Assembly (NCBI GenBank): GCA_017882455.1
Contig: JADGPL010000006.1
Span: forward strand, 1-64,000
Direction of reading: 5' to 3'
DNA: 64,000 bases
Origin: Solirubrobacteraceae bacterium
Lineage (GTDB): Bacteria > Actinomycetota > Thermoleophilia > Solirubrobacterales > Solirubrobacteraceae
A program made the position numbers and the translations under genes. Position 1 is the stretch's first letter. Every line of letters starts with the position of its first letter. The notes under the pieces are model-generated. The model was not told the DNA's origin. It worked only from the letters and a program-made list of their open reading frames with translations, and ran no database searches. Shown one piece after another: positions 53,654 to 63,149 of the stretch.

Positions 53654-54463
53654 TCAGCGTGAACGGCGCACCCGCCGCGCCGTCCTCGCCGCGGCGGCAA
53701 GCCAGGCGTTGGGCGGCATCGGCGGCTCGGCTGCGAGCGTGCTCACAGACCCGCCCTTCGAGCAGATGAACGCAAGTCGGCGATCGTCGCGGTAGTCGTC
53801 CATGCTCGTGTAGTCGGTGATGTTCAGGGCCAGGGCAACCGTGTTGTAGCCGAAGCGCCCCGCGAGCTCCACGACGGCATCCCGCGTGGGGATGAGCACG
53901 ATATCGGAGCCCACCGCGTTGCGAGGCTCGAGCAGACGCGAGAGCTCGAAGAACGCAGATGGGACGCGCGAGAGGCCCGTGTCGATCACGATCGTCTCGG
54001 CGCCCACGCCCGCCATCAGCTCGAACAGCTCGACGGGCTTTGCGACGACGTTCAACAGCCCGAGGCAGAGCACGATGTCAAAGCTCTCCTCGATCGGGTG
54101 CTCGAAGAGGTCGCCAACCTCGAAGCGGTATCCCCGTGGGTCGATTCCCTTGGCCTCGAACACGAGGCTCGCCTGCTCGATGTAGTCCTGGCGGGCATCG
54201 AGGCCGAGCACGAAGTCGGCCTGCGCCTCGACGGCCTCGAGCGACCAGAACCCGGCGTTGCATCCCAGGTCAAGCACCCTGCGCCCCTGCAGCGAGCCGC
54301 CCATCAGCCTCAGCAGCGCGGCGAAGAAGTACCTGCGCCGCTGCTCGTGGCGATTGACCATGCCCGGGTCGGGCATCGGGGTGCTCACGCCCCCGTCGAA
54401 CTCGAACCGGTAGTGCCAGCGTGGAAATGCTGCGATTCGCTCCTTTAGCTCCCCGGTCTCCAC
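53654..54463 (-). CDS. class I SAM-dependent methyltransferase
   Basis: This 269-aa protein starts at GTG 54463; upstream codons overlap the reductase gene. Motif I is VLDLGCNAGFWSLEA, followed by FVLGLDARQDYIEQA (motif II) and SFDIVLCLGLLNVV (motif IV). The overall layout is like the DUF1698/CmoB-like group. It could methylate a glycan or lipid in the cluster's product. The N-terminal WHYRFEFDGGVSTPMPD segment is common in polysaccharide-associated methyltransferases. Confidence 0.78.
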   Translation of the reverse strand: METGELKERIAAFPRWHYRFEFDGGVSTPMPDPGMVNRHEQRRRYFFAALLRLMGGSLQGRRVLDLGCNAGFWSLEAVEAQADFVLGLDARQDYIEQASLVFEAKGIDPRGYRFEVGDLFEHPIEESFDIVLCLGLLNVVAKPVELFELMAGVGAETIVIDTGLSRVPSAFFELSRLLEPRNAVGSDIVLIPTRDAVVELAGRFGYNTVALALNITDYTSMDDYRDDRRLAFICSKGGSVSTLAAEPPMPPNAWLAAAARTARRVRRSR

Positions 54464-54474
54464 GGCGGCGTAGG

Positions 54475-55899
54475 CTACTCCACGCGCGAGCCGCTCACCT
54501 CCGGGCGCCGGCGCTGCTCCTCGTCGGATTCCAGCAGTCCGAGCCACACCTCGCTGCGAGTCGGAAAGCAGGGAACGGCGTGCGCCAGGCGCTCGAGCGG
54601 GACCTCGCCGATGATCGCGACCGTCGCGGCGTGGAGCGACTCGGCCACCTCCACTCCGGTGAACGTCGCGCCCACGGGCACGCCCCGATCGACATCGACC
54701 ACGAGGCGCACGCTCCCCGGCGCTCCGTGCCCGACGAAGCTACCGCCGGCGTTGGCGCCGACCGGGCGATCGAGTGCCCGCACGTTCAGACCCGCCTCGC
54801 GCGCGCCGGCGAGGGTGTAGCCGACGGCCGCCACCTGTGGCTCGGTGAAGATCACCCGCGGCGAGAGCCTGCCGTCGGCGCGCAGGGAGACCTCGCGACC
54901 GAGGATGTGGTCGGCGGCCAGGCGCGCCTGGTACTTGCCCATGTGGGTCAGGAGCACCCTGCCGTTGGCGTCGCCCACCACATACAGCCACTCGTGGCCG
55001 GGAACGCGCATGGTGTCGTCCACCGCGATCGGCTTGCCGGGCTCGAGCCCGAGCGCCTCGACCCCGAGCGAGTCCGTCAGCGCCCGGCGCCCGACCGCGA
55101 CGAGGATCTCATCCGCCGTGAACGAGCGGCCGTCCTGGAGCTCGAGCGTCACCGTCCCCCGCCGCTCCGGCGAGTCCGCGCGTTCGACCGCGCTCGCCTT
55201 GGCGCCCAGGACGACCTCCACACCGAGTCCTTCGAGCCCTTCGCGGACCTCCTCGGCGGCGAAGTCCTCCTCGGCCGCGATCAGGCGCCCCAGCGCCTCG
55301 ATCAGGGTCACACGCGCCCCCAGCGAGGCGTAGGCCTGGGCCATCTCCACCCCCACGACGCCGCCGCCCAGCACCAGCAGCGAGCCGGGGATCGCCTCGG
55401 CGGTGGTGGCCTCGCGGTTCGTCCACGGCCCGGCCTCGGCCAGCCCCGGGATCGGCGGGAGCGCCGCGCGCGTGCCCGGAGCCAGGACCACTGCCCGGCG
55501 CGCGCGCAGCAGGGCCTCCCCCACCCGCACCTCGCGCGCGCCCGCGAGCGCCCCATGTCCGCGCACCAGCTCGATGCCGCGATCCTCCAGCCACGGCAGC
55601 TGGGCGGAGTCGTCGCGGTCGTGGATGATCTCGTCGCGTCGCTCCAGCGCCGCCCGCACGTCCAGCTCGCCCGCGGCCGCCTGCGCGGCGCCCGGGACGC
55701 GCCGCGCCTCGGCCAGCGCCTGCGCGGGACGCAGCAGCCCCTTGGAGGGCATGCAGGCATAGAACGAGCATTCCCCGCCCACCAGGTCCTGCTCGACGAG
55801 CGCGACCTCGAGTCCGTTCTGTGCCAGGCGACCGGCGCAGACCTCGCCGGCGGGGCCGGCTCCGATCACGACCACGTCGAGCTCCCGTACCTCGCTCAC
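54475..55899 (-). CDS. FAD/NAD(P) disulfide oxidoreductase (lipoamide dehydrogenase-like)
   Basis: This 474-aa protein from GTG 55899 (AAAGGAAGG upstream) has the FAD site VVVIGAGPAGEVCAGRLA, the redox pair in GGECSFYACMPSKG (CxxxxC as in the family), the NAD site LLVLGGGVVGVEMAQAYASLG and the second FAD site VVGDANG. The C-terminal catalytic HxHPTxSE is replaced by HAVPCFPTRSE, so it is not a standard lipoamide dehydrogenase. It may be a mercuric/mycothione reductase-like enzyme. It heads the minus-strand run. Confidence 0.85.
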   Translation of the reverse strand: MSEVRELDVVVIGAGPAGEVCAGRLAQNGLEVALVEQDLVGGECSFYACMPSKGLLRPAQALAEARRVPGAAQAAAGELDVRAALERRDEIIHDRDDSAQLPWLEDRGIELVRGHGALAGAREVRVGEALLRARRAVVLAPGTRAALPPIPGLAEAGPWTNREATTAEAIPGSLLVLGGGVVGVEMAQAYASLGARVTLIEALGRLIAAEEDFAAEEVREGLEGLGVEVVLGAKASAVERADSPERRGTVTLELQDGRSFTADEILVAVGRRALTDSLGVEALGLEPGKPIAVDDTMRVPGHEWLYVVGDANGRVLLTHMGKYQARLAADHILGREVSLRADGRLSPRVIFTEPQVAAVGYTLAGAREAGLNVRALDRPVGANAGGSFVGHGAPGSVRLVVDVDRGVPVGATFTGVEVAESLHAATVAIIGEVPLERLAHAVPCFPTRSEVWLGLLESDEEQRRRPEVSGSRVE

Positions 55900-56012
55900 G
55901 TTGAAGCCTTCCTTTCGATCTGTTGAGGAGTGTCGAGCGCGGTCGGCGATCATCTACCCGAGCGCGACCCCGGCCAACCCTGTGCGACACGAGCGCTAGC
56001 CTCAGGGAGATC

Positions 56013-56561
56013 ATGGAGGAATCGCTGACCGGCCAGCTGCTGCTCGCCTCCCCGGCGCTTCGCGACCCCAACTTCGCGCGCACCGTCGTGCTGATCGGCG
56101 TGCACAGCGAGGAGGGCGCCATGGGCGTCGTGCTCAACCGACCCTCGGCGGTGACCGTGGGCGAGGCCGTGCCGCAGCTGGAGCCGGCGCTGGACGAGCA
56201 CGAGCCGGTGTACATCGGCGGTCCGGTACAGCCCGGCTCGATCGTGCTGCTGGCCGAGTTCCTCGACCCCGCGCCGGCCGGCCTGCTGGTGCTCGGGCGC
56301 ATCGGCTTCCCCGCCCCTGACGCGGATATCGAGGAGCTGACCCGCGCGACCGCGCGCGGGCGCGTGTTCGCCGGATATGCGGGCTGGGGCGAGGGACAGC
56401 TCGATGCCGAGCTCGAGCAGGGGGACTGGATCGTGCAGGCCGCCGAGCCGCAGGACGTCTTCTCCGAGGACCCCGAGGACCTGTGGGGCGAGGTGCTCAC
56501 GCGCAAGGGCGGGAGCTACGCGCTGATCGCGCGGATGCCGGAAGACCCGAGCGTCAACTGA
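56013..56561 (+). CDS. YqgE/AlgH family protein
   Basis: This 182-aa protein opens with LTGQLLLASPALRDPNFARTVVLIGVHSEEGAMGVVLNRP, the diagnostic AlgH/YqgE beginning. It continues with VYIGGPVQPGSIVLLAEF and GYAGWGEGQLDAELEQGDW. ATG 56013 follows an AGGGAGA. The biochemical role of the family is unresolved. Confidence 0.92.
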   Translation: MEESLTGQLLLASPALRDPNFARTVVLIGVHSEEGAMGVVLNRPSAVTVGEAVPQLEPALDEHEPVYIGGPVQPGSIVLLAEFLDPAPAGLLVLGRIGFPAPDADIEELTRATARGRVFAGYAGWGEGQLDAELEQGDWIVQAAEPQDVFSEDPEDLWGEVLTRKGGSYALIARMPEDPSVN

Positions 56562-56564
56562 AAG

Positions 56565-56581
56565 CGCCCCTCGTCGGGGCG
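56565..56581 (+). terminator. small GC hairpin after the AlgH-like gene
   Basis: CGCCCC/GGGGCG with a 5-nt loop begins 4 nt after the stop codon. There is no T run. Termination is plausible from position. Confidence 0.4.
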
Positions 56582-56725
56582 GCGAGGCGCTCCCTAAGGG
56601 CGATCCCCGATCGTGCCGGGGGAGCCCGGCGCTACAGTCCGATGAGCACCCTCGTCGCTCGCTCGCGGGTGGCTACCCTTAGCCGAGTCCCCGGCATCGA
56701 CTAACCCCCCTCTCGGAGACAAGCC

Positions 56726-59056
56726 ATGCTCAAGCTCGCCCGCTGGTCGACCACCCACCGCAAGTACGTCGTGATCGGCTGGATCCTGCTGCTCGTCGCG
56801 GTCAACGCCTTCGCCCAGTCGGCCGGCACCAGCTACTCGAACAACTTTACGCTGCCCAACTCCGGCGCCCAGCGTGCGGCCGACCTGCTGCAGAAGAGCT
56901 TCCCGGCCCAGGCCGGCGACCGTGACACGATCGCGTTCAAGGCCAGCTCCGGCAGCGTCACGGACCCGGCGGTGCGCGCGCGCATGAGCGCGATGTTCGC
57001 CGAAGTCGCAAAGCTCCCGCACGTCACCGCCGTGATCAGCCCCTACGCGCACTCATCCGCCGGCAGGGCCATCTCCGCGAACGGCAAGATCGCCTTCGCG
57101 ACGGTCGTGTTCGACGAAAAAGCCAACCTGCTGCCCAAGAGCGCGCCCGAACGGGTCGTGCAGGTGGCACGCGCGGCCCAGCGCCAGGGCCTGCAGGTGG
57201 ACCTCGGCGGACAGGCGATCGAGGCGACCGAGCAGGTCGGCTTCGGGGTCTCCACGGCCGTCGGGCTGGTGGCGGCGATCGTGGTCCTGCTGCTGACCTT
57301 CGGCTCGCTGATCGCGATGGGCCTGCCGATCGTGACCGCCCTGTTCGGTCTCGGCACGGGCCTGGGGGCGATCGCGCTGTTCACGCACGTCGTCGACACC
57401 CCCAACTTCTCCTCCGAGCTCGCGGCCATGATCGGGCTGGGCGTCGGGATCGACTACGCGCTGTTCATCCTCACCCGCTTCCGCGAGGCCTATGCCACAC
57501 CCGGGCCGACCTTCCAGAACGCGCACGAGTCGGTGGTGCAGGCGATCGACACGGCCGGGCGCGCGGTCCTGTTCGCCGGCTCGACCGTGGTGATAGCGCT
57601 GCTCGGCATGATGCTGCTCGGCGTTACCTTCCTCTATGGCGTGGCCATCTCCGCCTCGATCGGCGTGCTGCTGGTGATGCTCGCCTCGCTGACCCTGCTG
57701 CCGGCGCTGCTCACGCTGAGCGGCGCCCGCGTGGCCGCGGGCGGTCGCAGGGCGCGCAAGCGGGCGGCGGCGCTCGCCGCGAACGGCGGCTCGGCAGCCG
57801 CCTCCGCGAGCGCGAGCGCGGCCGGAGCGGGATGGCTGCGCTGGAGCGCCTTCGTGCAACGCCGCCCGCGCACGATCGCACTCGCCTCCGCGCTCGTGAT
57901 GCTGGCGATCGCCGCGCCCGCCACCGCCCTGCGATTGGGCTCCAGCGACGCCGCCAGCGATCCGGCCGGGCAGACCACCCACCGCGCCTACGAGCTGCTC
58001 GCGGCGGGCTTCGGCGAAGGCTTCAACGGCCCGCTGCTGGTCGTCGCCAAGGTGCCGAACCCCAAGCGCGAAGCGGCCGAAAACGGCGTTCTGCTGACCG
58101 AAGCGCCCCGCAACGGCAAGGCTCCCGTGGAACAGCTCCGTGGCGCGATCAACGCGACCGCGGACGTGGCCGCGGTCGCCCCGGCGAAACTCAACCCGAC
58201 CGGCGAGGTCGCGACGATCTCCGTGTATCCGCGCTCCTCGCCCCAGGCCTACGCCACGACCCAGCTGGTCGAACGCCTGCGCGGCAAGGTGATCCCACCG
58301 CTCGCGAAGAGCACGGGGATGACCGTGTACGTCGGCGGGGTCACCGCCGGCGCGGTCGACTTCGCCACGACCCTCGGCCACAAGCTGCCGCTGTTCATCG
58401 GCGTGGTCGTGCTGCTCTCGGCCCTGCTGCTGCTCGTCGTGTTCCGCTCGCTCGTGATCCCGCTGCAGGCGGCCGTCATGAACCTGCTCAGCATCGGCGC
58501 CTCGCTGGGCGTGATCGTGGCGATCTTCCAGTGGGGCTGGCTGGGGAGCCTGATGGGGGTCCAGAAAGGGCCGATCGAGTCGTTCATCCCGGTGATGCTG
58601 TTCGCGATCGTGTTCGGCCTGTCGATGGACTACGAGGTGTTCCTCGTCTCACGCATCCACGAGCGTTGGACGCACACCCGTGAGAACTCGCGTGCCGTGG
58701 CCGAGGGCCTTGCGCTGACGGGCCGTGTGGTCACGGCGGCCGCGGCGATCATGGTGTGCGTGTTCCTCTCCTTCATGCTCGGCGAAGACCGTGTCATCAA
58801 GGAGTTCGGCCTGAGCCTCTCCAGCGCCGTGTTCCTCGACGCGCTGGTCGTGCGCTGCCTACTGCTGCCGGCGACGCTGCATCTCGTCGGGGCCACCACC
58901 TGGCGGCTCCCCGGCTGGCTGGGGCGCGTGCTCCCGCGCGTGAACATCGAGGGCACGCTCTCGACCCCGGCCGCCGAGGCCGACGGGCGGGGAACGATCG
59001 CCCACGGCGGCCTGCCCTCCTCCCAGCGCCCCGCGACCGAGGGAGTGGAGGTCTGA
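56726..59056 (+). CDS. MMPL/RND-type membrane transporter
   Basis: This 776-aa protein has two halves, each with an MMPL domain: after TM1 a large outer loop, then five helices (AMIGLGVGIDYALFILTRFRE in the first, VFGLSMDYEVFLVSRIHERW in the second, both with the RND-type G-x-x-x-D-Y core). A Gly/Ala-rich linker with basic residues joins them. It exports lipids or hydrophobic molecules using the proton gradient. Start ATG 56726 follows GGAGA. The following gene overlaps its stop. Confidence 0.9.
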   Translation: MLKLARWSTTHRKYVVIGWILLLVAVNAFAQSAGTSYSNNFTLPNSGAQRAADLLQKSFPAQAGDRDTIAFKASSGSVTDPAVRARMSAMFAEVAKLPHVTAVISPYAHSSAGRAISANGKIAFATVVFDEKANLLPKSAPERVVQVARAAQRQGLQVDLGGQAIEATEQVGFGVSTAVGLVAAIVVLLLTFGSLIAMGLPIVTALFGLGTGLGAIALFTHVVDTPNFSSELAAMIGLGVGIDYALFILTRFREAYATPGPTFQNAHESVVQAIDTAGRAVLFAGSTVVIALLGMMLLGVTFLYGVAISASIGVLLVMLASLTLLPALLTLSGARVAAGGRRARKRAAALAANGGSAAASASASAAGAGWLRWSAFVQRRPRTIALASALVMLAIAAPATALRLGSSDAASDPAGQTTHRAYELLAAGFGEGFNGPLLVVAKVPNPKREAAENGVLLTEAPRNGKAPVEQLRGAINATADVAAVAPAKLNPTGEVATISVYPRSSPQAYATTQLVERLRGKVIPPLAKSTGMTVYVGGVTAGAVDFATTLGHKLPLFIGVVVLLSALLLLVVFRSLVIPLQAAVMNLLSIGASLGVIVAIFQWGWLGSLMGVQKGPIESFIPVMLFAIVFGLSMDYEVFLVSRIHERWTHTRENSRAVAEGLALTGRVVTAAAAIMVCVFLSFMLGEDRVIKEFGLSLSSAVFLDALVVRCLLLPATLHLVGATTWRLPGWLGRVLPRVNIEGTLSTPAAEADGRGTIAHGGLPSSQRPATEGVEV

Positions 59057-61047
59057 GCCCAATCCGGTGGGGGGCGGCGGCTGCCCTCCTCTGCGCGTCC
59101 GTGCTCCTCGCCTGGGCGCTCCCGGCAGGAGCGCTCGGCGCGGCTCCGCAGCCGTCGGTGGTGCTCGCGTTCGCGCCCGCTGAGGAGTCCGAGCTCGCGC
59201 TCGTGCCCGGCGCCTCGGTGGGCATGGCCTCGGCCAGCCAGGGTCGCTATTCGATCGCGCAGCTGGCGCTCGACATCGGACAGGGCGCTCGCATCGCAAC
59301 ATCGGCCTACACCACGCCCGCGACGCCTGCGCTCAGCTTGCGTCGGCTCGCCACGGCCGGGACCATCGAAGGCTGGAGCAAGGCGCTCGCGCGCGCGGAT
59401 GCGGCCCCGCAGCTGCTGAGTCCGGGGCTGCTCGCCTCTCAGATCCCGGGAGGCGCCGCCTACGTCGGCATCGACGGAGCTGGGAGCCCGGACGCGGCCG
59501 TGGCGGCCGACCGCGGCGGGCGCGTGGCCGCGGTCTCGATCGGAGCGCCCGCGGGCGAGCTCGCGCGCGTGGCCGCTCTGCGCACGGTCAAGCAGCTGGT
59601 CGTCGTGGATCTGCCGGGTGGCCAACCGGGCAGCGAGGCGCTGCGGACGCTCGGCGCCGAGCGCGCGCCCGGCGAGCTGCTGCTGCTCGTGCAACGCACC
59701 GCCGATCCGCATACCGGGGCGCTGCTGTGGACGGCCGCCTCCGGCCTCGCCGGAGGGGGCGGACGGGAGCTCACCTCGCAGAGCACCGATCAGCGCGGTC
59801 TGATCGTGTCTGTCGATCTCGCACCCACGATCCTGGCTCACCTCGGGCTGCGCCTCCCCGCCGAGATGCGCGGCAGGCAGATCGCGACCGACGGTGCGCT
59901 TCACTCGGCAAGCCTGCGCGCGCTGATGGCACGGCTGCGCGTCGTGGGACCGCGGCGCCTGAGGGCGCTCGCGTGCCTGCTGGGGGCGTGGGCTCTGCTG
60001 GCGCTCGCAGCCGCGCCCTGGCCGCGGGCTCGCGCCCGCGCGATGCGAGCGGGAGCGCTCGGCGTGCTGTGGGCGCCCGTCGCGGTCCTGATCACCGCCG
60101 CGATCGAGCCCTCAGCGGCGGTGGAGTACATGACGATCGCTTTGGCCTGCCTGGCTCTGGGCTCGCTCACCGACGTCCTCGTGCCGTGGCCGCGTGCGAT
60201 GCTCGCCCCCGCGATCGGCGCCGTGATCGCGCTCACCGGGGACGCGTTGGCGCACACACAGCTGCTGATGCGCTCGGTGCTGGGCCCAGACCCGATTCTC
60301 GGCGCGCGCTTCTACGGCATCGGCAACGAGCTCAAGTCGGGGCTGGCCGTGCTCGTGCTCGGCGCGGTCGCCGGCGCGCTGTACCCGGCCCGGCGCGGGC
60401 GGGGAGCCGCGGCGAGCATGGTGGCCGCCGGGGTCGTGCTGGCCGGCATCGAGGGCTCGGCGCGCATCGGCGCGGGCGTCGGCGGCGTGATCCTCGTCGC
60501 GGCCGCCTTCGCCGTGGCGGCGGCGATGCTCGCGCCCGGCGCCGTGACCCGCAGGCGTGCGCTGATCGTGCTCGTCAGCCCCGTGCTCGCCCTGGTCGCG
60601 CTCGCCGTCCTCGACCTGCTCACCGCCCACGGCGGCGGGCACTACACGGGCAGCGTCCTGCACGCGAGCTCCCCGGGCGAGCTGCGCGACATCATCGTGC
60701 GTCGCTACGGCGCCGCATGGGGCGAGCTGCACAACCACGTGATGCCCGTCGCCACCGCCCTCGCGCTGGCATGCGCGTGGTTCGGGGTGCGCCGGCGCGA
60801 GCAGCTGCTCGCGCCCGTCGGCGCAGACCCCGCCTGGCTGGCCGCGCTCGCCGGCGGGCTTGCGGCCGGGGTGGTCGGCGCCCTCGTGGAGGACTCGGGC
60901 CCGGTGCTGCTGGTCGTGGCCGTGTTCGCGCTCGGCTGCGTGACGAGCTATCTGTGGGGCCGTCCCCCGCTCAGCCCGCACAGTCGCGACAAGACCCGTG
61001 AATCACGATCTCGTGCTCGGAGACCGTCAGCGCCAGCCGCTCGCTGA
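59053..61047 (+). CDS. polytopic membrane protein with alkaline-phosphatase-like extracytoplasmic domain
   Basis: The frame continues directly from the MMPL stop. The N-terminal signal (GAAAALLCASVLLAWALPAGALGA) is complete only if translation starts at CTG 59053, which has GAGGGAG 8 nt upstream and a CTGA overlap; GTG 59101 would leave a short signal. Residues ~30-280 resemble alkaline-phosphatase-superfamily folds (GLIVSVDLAPTILAHLGLRLP ending), with incomplete metal ligands. The remaining ~380 residues hold about 9-10 helices. Length is ~664 aa. The 3' end overlaps the convergent Fur gene by 77 nt. Confidence 0.7.
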   Translation: MSPIRWGAAAALLCASVLLAWALPAGALGAAPQPSVVLAFAPAEESELALVPGASVGMASASQGRYSIAQLALDIGQGARIATSAYTTPATPALSLRRLATAGTIEGWSKALARADAAPQLLSPGLLASQIPGGAAYVGIDGAGSPDAAVAADRGGRVAAVSIGAPAGELARVAALRTVKQLVVVDLPGGQPGSEALRTLGAERAPGELLLLVQRTADPHTGALLWTAASGLAGGGGRELTSQSTDQRGLIVSVDLAPTILAHLGLRLPAEMRGRQIATDGALHSASLRALMARLRVVGPRRLRALACLLGAWALLALAAAPWPRARARAMRAGALGVLWAPVAVLITAAIEPSAAVEYMTIALACLALGSLTDVLVPWPRAMLAPAIGAVIALTGDALAHTQLLMRSVLGPDPILGARFYGIGNELKSGLAVLVLGAVAGALYPARRGRGAAASMVAAGVVLAGIEGSARIGAGVGGVILVAAAFAVAAAMLAPGAVTRRRALIVLVSPVLALVALAVLDLLTAHGGGHYTGSVLHASSPGELRDIIVRRYGAAWGELHNHVMPVATALALACAWFGVRRREQLLAPVGADPAWLAALAGGLAAGVVGALVEDSGPVLLVVAVFALGCVTSYLWGRPPLSPHSRDKTRESRSRARRPSAPAAR

Positions 61048-61411
61048 GACCCGCTATCGCCAGCTCGAGCGCCGGATCGGAGAAGGGCATCACCACGCCG
61101 CACTCGTCGCAGACGAGGTGGTGATGGTGCTGCTCGTGCCCGCCGGTGCGCTCGTAGCGCACCATCGCCTGGCCGGTCTCCACGCGCTGCACCAGCCCCA
61201 GCCGCTCGAGCTCGTCGAGGATCCGATAGACGCTCGCCCGACTCACACGGCGCGAGGCCGCGTCTCGCAGCGCATCCTCGATCTCGAGCGCCGTCAGGGC
61301 GCACTCCTGAATGCCGAGAAGCTCGAGGACCGCCCGCCTGGCGCCGCCGCGCTTGTGCCCGGCCTCCGCCAGGCGCTCCTCGGCGCTGCGCACCCACGCC
61401 TCGGCGCTCAT
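60971..61411 (-). CDS. Fur-family metalloregulator
   Basis: This 146-aa protein has a winged helix (RGGARRAVLELLGIQECALTALEIEDALRDAASRRVSRASVYRILDEL), the metal segment GGHEQHHHHLVCDECGVVM and a C-terminal CRDC, giving two Cys pairs for structural zinc. It ends a metal ABC operon (4-nt overlap with the permease), which points to Zur- or Mur-like control of zinc/manganese uptake. Confidence 0.9.
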   Translation of the reverse strand: MSAEAWVRSAEERLAEAGHKRGGARRAVLELLGIQECALTALEIEDALRDAASRRVSRASVYRILDELERLGLVQRVETGQAMVRYERTGGHEQHHHHLVCDECGVVMPFSDPALELAIAGLSERLALTVSEHEIVIHGSCRDCAG

Positions 61412-62235
61412 ACGAGAAGCACGGATCCGTAGTAGATGGTCGCGGCGATCGCCACCACGGCGCTGCTCGGCGGAAGCGACGGCACGGCGTAGGCGAGGAC
61501 GAGCCCGCCCCAGACGGACACCAGCGCGAAGGCGCCGGCGAGAGCTATCCCGACTACGGGACTGCGGGCGATCCGATGAGCCGCGGCTGCCGGAGCGGCC
61601 AGCAGGCCGAGCAGCAGCAGCGCCCCGACCGCCTGTGTCGCCTCGGCCGCCACCACCCCGAGCAGAACCAGGAAGCCGATCCCGAGCAGGCGCGTGGGCA
61701 CCCCCCGCGCGCCTGCCACCTCGGGCGTGACCGAGGCGAACAGCAGCGGGCGCGAGATCGCGACCGTGGCGACGGTCACGACCAGTGCGACGGCGGCGGC
61801 CAGCCGCGCTTCGCCCGCGCCGAGCCCGAAGATCGACCCGAACAGCGTGTGGGCGGCCTGGATGCCGCTGGCGCCGCCCGAGCTCAGGCCGAAGCGCGTG
61901 AGGAAGAACAGCCCGAGCCCGAGGATGAACGTGAAGGCGATTCCGATCGCCGTGTCATCGGCCGCCAGCGCCACGCCGCCGCCACGCCCGCTCAGCGTGG
62001 CACGTCCGAGCACACCGATGCCGGCGCCCACGATCACCGTGGCGAGCACGAGCCCGAGGCGCTGATCCACGCCGGCGGCGGCCGCCGCCAGCGCACCCGG
62101 AAAGGCGACGTGGCTGAGCGCATCGCCGGCGAACACCTGGCCACGCAGGACCACGAACCACCCGCTGACGCCGCAGGCCAGCGCCACGAAGGTCCCCGCC
62201 AGCAGGGCGTTGCGCATGAATTCCTGGGAGAGCAT
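61408..62235 (-). CDS. zinc/manganese ABC transporter permease (copy 2)
   Basis: This 275-aa ABC-3 family permease with about eight helices has GWFVVLRGQVFAGDALSHVAFPGALAA, TLFGSIFGL and VAGARGVPTRLLGIGFLVLLGVVAAEATQAVGALL. It is a ZnuB/TroC-type channel. TGATG overlap with the other permease and ATGA overlap with the Fur gene. Confidence 0.9.
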   Translation of the reverse strand: MLSQEFMRNALLAGTFVALACGVSGWFVVLRGQVFAGDALSHVAFPGALAAAAAGVDQRLGLVLATVIVGAGIGVLGRATLSGRGGGVALAADDTAIGIAFTFILGLGLFFLTRFGLSSGGASGIQAAHTLFGSIFGLGAGEARLAAAVALVVTVATVAISRPLLFASVTPEVAGARGVPTRLLGIGFLVLLGVVAAEATQAVGALLLLGLLAAPAAAAHRIARSPVVGIALAGAFALVSVWGGLVLAYAVPSLPPSSAVVAIAATIYYGSVLLV

Positions 62236-63149
62236 CAGGCGATCACGCCATCCACAGGCATCGGATCCGCCGGCCGCGCCCGGCGCACGCCGAGCAGCGC
62301 CGCCCCGGCGCGCACCAGCACGTAGCCGGCGAAGGAGATCGTCGCGATGAAGAACCCCGCCGGGTAGACCGAGAAGTAGGAGATCCCCAGGCCGAGCCAG
62401 GTGACGCCGACGCCGAACAGGAGCGTCAGCGCGAGGCTTGGGATCGGTCGCGCGGTGATCGTCTGGGCGCTCGCCGCCGGCATGAGGAGCAACGCGAAGA
62501 CGAGCAGCGGACCCGTGATCTGGCTGGTCGCGGCCACCGCCAGCCCGAGGACCGCGAGGAACACCACCGACAGAGCACGCACGGGCACCCCCCGTGCTCC
62601 CGCCACATCCGGGTCCACCGACGCGAACAGCAGTGGGCGGGCCAGCACCACGAGGACGGCGAGGCTCGCCGCGGCGACTGACGCGAGCACCAGCACCTGC
62701 CCGTCGGAGATCCCGAGGACGTCGCCGAACAGCAGGCTGTCGAGGTCGCCGAGAACGCCGCCGTAGAGGCTCACGAACAGAAACCCGGCGGCCAACGCGA
62801 CCGCCTGGAAGGTGCCGATGCTCGCCGACTCCTCGCTCCAGGTGCGCCGCTCGGAGCCCCCGACGCGGCCGATGATCAGAGCCCCGGCGCCGCAGAACGC
62901 GAAGTAGCCCCAGGCCACGGGTAGGCCCGCGAGCGTCGCCGCGCTCGCGCCCGGGAAGGCCATCATCGAGAGCGTGTGCCCGGCGAAGGTCTGGCGGCGC
63001 AGGACCATCACCCAGCCGACCGCCGCGGACATCACGGCCACGATCGCGCCCGCCAGCAGGGCATTGACCATGAAGTGGTATTCGACGAGCTCGCCCACAT
63101 CGCGCAGGACGTTCCAGCCGAGGCGGGGATTGGCCGGGTCAGCCGACAT
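62235..63149 (-). CDS. zinc/manganese ABC transporter permease (copy 1)
   Basis: This 304-aa ABC-3 permease starts at ATG 63149, overlapping the ATPase stop by 11 nt. Motifs are GWVMVLRRQTFAGHTLSMMAFPGASAATLAG and PDVAGARGVPVRALSVVFLAVLGLAVAATSQITGPLLVFAL. With copy 2 it may form a hetero-pair, as in TroCD-like systems. Confidence 0.9.
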   Translation of the reverse strand: MSADPANPRLGWNVLRDVGELVEYHFMVNALLAGAIVAVMSAAVGWVMVLRRQTFAGHTLSMMAFPGASAATLAGLPVAWGYFAFCGAGALIIGRVGGSERRTWSEESASIGTFQAVALAAGFLFVSLYGGVLGDLDSLLFGDVLGISDGQVLVLASVAAASLAVLVVLARPLLFASVDPDVAGARGVPVRALSVVFLAVLGLAVAATSQITGPLLVFALLLMPAASAQTITARPIPSLALTLLFGVGVTWLGLGISYFSVYPAGFFIATISFAGYVLVRAGAALLGVRRARPADPMPVDGVIA

